64,000 nucleotides of DNA from contig RPFO01001881.1 of assembly GCA_009746045.1 (NCBI GenBank), forward strand, positions 40,001 through 104,000, given 5' to 3'. The notes beneath the pieces are model-generated. The model was not told the origin of the DNA and did not search any database. It saw only the letters and a list, made by a program, of their open reading frames with translations. Made by a program: the position numbers and the translations under genes. Below, piece by piece: positions 52,406 through 64,000 of the stretch (within the stretch, counting starts at the first letter, position 1; each line of letters opens with the position of its first letter). Source of the DNA: Mesostigma viride. Its lineage: Eukaryota; Streptophyta; Mesostigmatophyceae; Mesostigmatales; Mesostigmataceae.

Positions 52406-53860
52406 AAAGCGGGGAAGCCTTCAATAATAGTAAGGCTTCTGAGGAACGTATGCACGCTGCACCAAGTACCGACGCTTCCGGAAGCGTGGCAACCGCAAGG
52501 GTATAGGTATTCAACAGGAACATTTGCTGTGTTTGGTGTACTACTCTACTCTCCATTGCCACGGCTGCATTCGTATGCTTGGCCGATTCTACCGTAATTT
52601 GCTCGGGGTGATACCGCAGATGCAAAACTAAAAGGCGACAAGCCCAGGCCTGGGCTGCATGACTTGGACTGTCAAGACGTGTCAAGTGTCATGTGCGAAA
52701 GGGGCAAGACCCATCGGCCATTCTCTTGACCAGTGGGTACTAACGTCATTTGTACGGCGCAGTGCATTTGTCGCACCGTGGCGGGATTTCGGGAGCAAAA
52801 TGTGGGCATCTACTACGAGTCGTTACGGATAGACAGTTGTCTGCCTTCCAGCGCAGCCGAAGCATTCGTTTCAGCAGTCTGGCAAGAACTTCAGTAGAGG
52901 TGCATGTTAGGAATTAGGATGCTAGCGATCCAGGAGCGATCCTGTAAGCACACAAATAAACTTTTCTATGAAGTTTCTTTCGAGGACACGGGCTCGGGCC
53001 TCGGGGAGAACTGCATGGTTTTCAGATCGCGTACTGTGTTCGCCTGCATGCGGCTTGACTAGTTCCGGCCGCTGGGTTAGTGACCAAACGAGCATGCATG
53101 GCGTGCGTGTGACACGACACAGAGATATGGCAGCATCTTCGGAAACCTTCTTGTGTTTTGTATGCCATGGAAAGCACGTTCGGATCGACTCAGGCTATAC
53201 TACGCTTTATGTGTTAGCCTTGTGATCAGAGCCTAACTAGCGGTGTAATTTGATCGCCCTGGTGACTGGTTCAAGCGATGGGCAATTTAGCAATTGTTAT
53301 TTGAGACACTCGTTCCCGACGCTAGAGCCTCGATTGGCGTTTCCCTCGGTTTTGTCTTAAGTGGTCCGGTCTGCTGCTGCATGTTGCTCTCGGTTGCACA
53401 ATGCACATGTAAGGCAATAGCATCGGCCCCCGTTGGCGGATGCCAGGTTTTTGCCACCGTTTGTCTGGCATCAGTTGAGCCAATTCCGTGCAACAATTCG
53501 CTTATCGGTTGTTTCATTCAGCATCGACCGCATTGCATCAGCACCGCCGGTTTGCTAGGGTTGTGATATTTGCTCGATGCAGGGGTACACAAGCACACAC
53601 ATGCTTTGTACGTAAGTAAGTACTTGCGTGCCATCAGTGTCATATGCGCGGGGCCGGGGCATGTCACGGAGCGAGTAAGTTAGGCATAGTTCTTCTTCCC
53701 TATCCCCAATTAGTTGCCTTTCGCTAGTCCCCCCCCGCGTACATGCCGCATGATGTGCCGCCAGTTCATTCTTCTCAGCATGAATGCACAATTGCACATG
53801 CATAGTGATGAACATTTGTCACTAGCTCAATCACGTCAATTATAGTGGTTCATTGATCAT
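52406..53860. other. Upstream flank of NRAMP gene, no second gene seen
   Basis: Mixed-composition sequence with short frames only. The 5' flank and promoter of the NRAMP gene must lie in its first few hundred bases. No repeat family of this window is present. Confidence 0.5.
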
Positions 53861-53862
53861 GA

Positions 53863-54783
53863 TTGGATATACTGGTAAGGAACATCATGGAATTACGTTT
53901 AGATAGCCTCCTTACTCGTCTGTATGCATGTAGGCCTCGCGGGCGCAACCACCTGCACGTGTGTGTTTCTCAGACCAAGCCCACGGCAACGTGGCTCTCA
54001 GGGATTGCGGCAGGTGCTATCGTGCGGGATGCTTATCATTATACTATCACGAAGGCTGACCTTGTTCATAGGATCTCTTATCTTGTTGATAACACCTTCA
54101 TTTGCTTTGCGGGCAATATATACCAACAAGCTATCGGCATCCCTATGGGCACTACCTGTGCCGGGCTCCTTGCAAACCTCTATCTATACACTTATGAGCT
54201 TGCATTCATGGAGAATCTCATTGCCTCAAACGATGATGTTCTCATCAAGCGTTTAATCCACACATGTCGATACATTGATGATGTCATTGCTTTCTACAAC
54301 CCTGATTTCGCAACCCATTTGTATATCACAGCTGGTCTGCCTGGCATCTACCCGCAAGCGTCCCTCACATTAAAGCTCACGTCGGCGGATACTAGTTGCA
54401 ATTACCTCGATCATAACATCACCCATAACAAGAAGGGCTGGCGTACAGCTGTCTATGATAAGCGCAAGGATAAATATCAGCAAATTCCTTTTATTCGCTA
54501 CCTAGATATTCACAGTCTCCGTTCCCACACAGCAAAATATGGTGTTGTTCTTAGTCAATTGCATCGTTTTTCCCGTCTTTGTTCTTATCGTGTCGATTTC
54601 ATCACGACTCCTGTTGAACTCTTGCATCGTTTGTTGGTCAAAGGCTATGACCGAGACATTATGCTCCGTCAAGTCCGGTGTTTTTTGCAACGTCACCCAC
54701 ACCTGTTCGGTGCTGCCCCTTGGCACAAGCTCTACACACAGGTCGTGGACCGGCTGGATCGTGTAGTATCTCCGCACTTCTGA
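53863..54783 (+). pseudogene. Penelope-like reverse transcriptase, 5'-truncated
   Basis: A 306-codon open frame with RT palm motifs: QQAIGIPMGTTCAGLLANLY (motif B-like) and CRYIDDVIAF (catalytic YxDD), followed by NYLDHNITHNKKGWRTAVYD, PFIRYLDIHS, FSRLCSYRVDFIT and LLVKGYDRD. GIPMG..AxLxLYxYE with RYIDD is the style of Penelope-like elements rather than LINEs or LTR elements. The first RT motifs and any GIY-YIG endonuclease are missing, so it is probably dead although the frame is open. Confidence 0.7.
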
Positions 54784-55350
54784 ACCCTGTGAAGCCAGAT
54801 CTCCTTTGCGGCTGTTCCGAGCTTGGCACTGGATTCATTGTCCACACCGTCGCGTCGCTGCAGCAACACGATGTTTCTGGCATACGCGGGCTTTTGGTTC
54901 CCGCTGCACATTTGAAAGTGCAGTCGAGTACGGATTTTTGCCTTTGCCCCATGTGCAGTTCTTGGACGTTTGGAAACATGGCATGGCTAACGTAATGACT
55001 GGCTAGCCAGACCTTTTCAGTGGTTTTCCATCTGCGGGTATTTCCTCGTAAATGGTGGAAGAGCGATCGCATCAATGGTGCTCACCTTTAGACACTCCCG
55101 GCCAGCTAGGCTCGAAACACACGCCCTGATCAAGCAAGCTGTTTCCGGCCCCACCATCTAGGTCATCTAGTCGCTCTACACGTAAGCCAGCCATAATTTC
55201 AATGCACAAGGCTACACATTTCCATCTCCATTCATATTCATCATCCTGAACGACTCGAAAATGCGGACAAGATAACGGCAGGCTCAAGCTACCATGGTCC
55301 GGATTCTCCCGATCGATTTCTGGCCTGCGCTGCATGGTTGTCTCCTTGAT
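54784..55350 (+). mobile_element. 3' UTR and terminus of the Penelope-like element
   Basis: About 570 non-coding bases ending GGTTGTCTCCTTGAT. The last 280 bases are the most abundant piece of this family here (copies at 16477, 21030, 49434 and a trace at 24185), as expected for 5' truncation on integration. Confidence 0.75.
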
Positions 55351-55930
55351 ACATGCATGCATGTGTCTCAGTAGATAGGGAAAACTTTACCAACCCAAAA
55401 ACTCTAACCAGCTCACTCAAGTGCTAGCAATTGTAGAGTTTGAGAGCCGTACGTGTCTCTTGAAATATACTTACAACAAAATCCATGCGATGCAAAGCAT
55501 ACCCACATCGGGGCAGATTTATTAATACCAAGTATCTTTCTAAAGATGCTTTGAGTGACATACGTTATGGCCATGTGATTATGGTGCCTGGACCTAAAAA
55601 AAGAAGCTTTCATCCACTAATACCTTGCAGCCTATTATAATGGTCGATTCCTACTCCTTGCGCACTACGCTGCAAGTCTCATTCGACACCATCAAAGGAA
55701 TCAACCATCTACATGAACAAATCGACCATGCGGTATCTGCATGCACTTAACGGCTTCCGATAGCTCACAATCACCATATCTTCCTACTGAGGACAGTCCT
55801 CAGGCCGCAACCGCATATCCGCGTGGCTGGCCCCCACTAGAAGGTCACAACCGCTCATTGTGAACTCCTAAAAACGCATTCGGCTGCGGTCCGAATCCGA
55901 AATGCATAGCGCCGCGGTCCATGTCGGTCA
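55351..55930. other. Short spacer between retroelement and next gene
   Basis: AT-rich sequence with a minus-strand 66-codon frame (55413-55613) that shows no motif. No gene is supported. Confidence 0.5.
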
Positions 55931-55931
55931 T

Positions 55932-63682
<7,751 letters not shown>

Positions 63683-64000
63683 TTGTCACAAATGCACCCT
63701 ACACCGTTGGCAACACCTGGCATCTGTCACAAAATGCGCCCTACTCCATGCCAACTGCTCCATGCCATGCAATACCTGCAACCATGAAGAACAACTCCCT
63801 CCTCTCTCCATCTCCCGCCCCTGCGCACGAGACAATCGCGAGGTTGATCCGCACAAGCCAAGCGCCCGCCCATTCTTGCGCACACTAACAAATCTGGCAG
63901 CGCGGACCTCGCAACCACCTGGCACCCTGCTAGACTTCATCAAATGACTAGCTTCTGCAGGCCCCTGACTCCAAGCTGCTTCCATCCAACTATCACTACC
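63683..64000. other. Upstream flank of the sulfotransferase-like gene
   Basis: Contains a tandem copy of CACCTGGCATCTGTCACAAA / ACCTGGCATTTGTCACAAA (63676-63735). Short frames on both strands, no recognised exon. The promoter or further upstream exons may lie here or beyond the window. Confidence 0.4.

Overview
The window is eukaryotic nuclear DNA. Genes are interrupted by GT-AG introns, exons are GC-rich, and most of the sequence is transposable elements, simple repeats and decayed copies of both. A plant-type SLAC1-like channel domain, an NRAMP-type transporter and the TE mix (LINEs, Penelope-like, CACTA, Kolobok, piggyBac-like, Helitron-like) fit a repeat-rich photosynthetic protist, plausibly a green alga. 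The species is an inference; no rRNA, tRNA or organellar gene is present to settle it.

Layout. 1-11.4 kb: nested LINE 3' ends with microsatellite or AATT tails, a probable Ty3-like LTR, and a degenerate LINE (minus strand, about 6.8-8.9 kb) containing two abutting perfect palindromes. 11.5-11.9 kb: a MITE-like element. 12.3-19.1 kb: exons of an unrecognised minus-strand gene or genes, with introns full of local tandem duplications. 19.5-26.4 kb: C-rich dispersed repeats, a Penelope-like fragment split by a TTAA-flanked piggyBac-like element, and a decayed Helitron-type helicase end followed by a RING-like domain. 27.4-33.7 kb: a LINE reverse transcriptase split by a 3.4-kb CACTA-like element with a 3-bp target duplication. 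33.8-35.3 kb: complex repeats holding LINE 3' ends.

36.3-41.4 kb holds the most striking gene: three exons whose product joins glutaredoxin, DUF4395, a SLAC1/TehA-like channel and an HHE hemerythrin domain. 42.3-46.5 kb is a Kolobok-like DNA transposon (TTAA target, Mutator-like transposase, PHD-like finger) split by a SINE-like element. 46.8-48.9 kb is a second piggyBac-like element. 50.8-52.4 kb is an intronless NRAMP gene whose metal-site methionine is replaced. 53.9-55.35 kb is a Penelope-like reverse transcriptase with its 3' end. 55.9-63.7 kb is a nine-exon gene for a protein with two tandem sulfotransferase-like P-loop domains; all exon phases agree.

Two patterns cross these boundaries. 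First, several exon ends have degenerate copies (echoes) in the neighbouring intron, often with the splice site included, and the two duplicated domains of the 55.9-63.7 kb gene share no intron position. Second, several unrelated retroelement ends finish in the same kind of small hairpin followed by an (AATT)n tail, and TTAA-targeting DNA transposons sit in or beside such tails.
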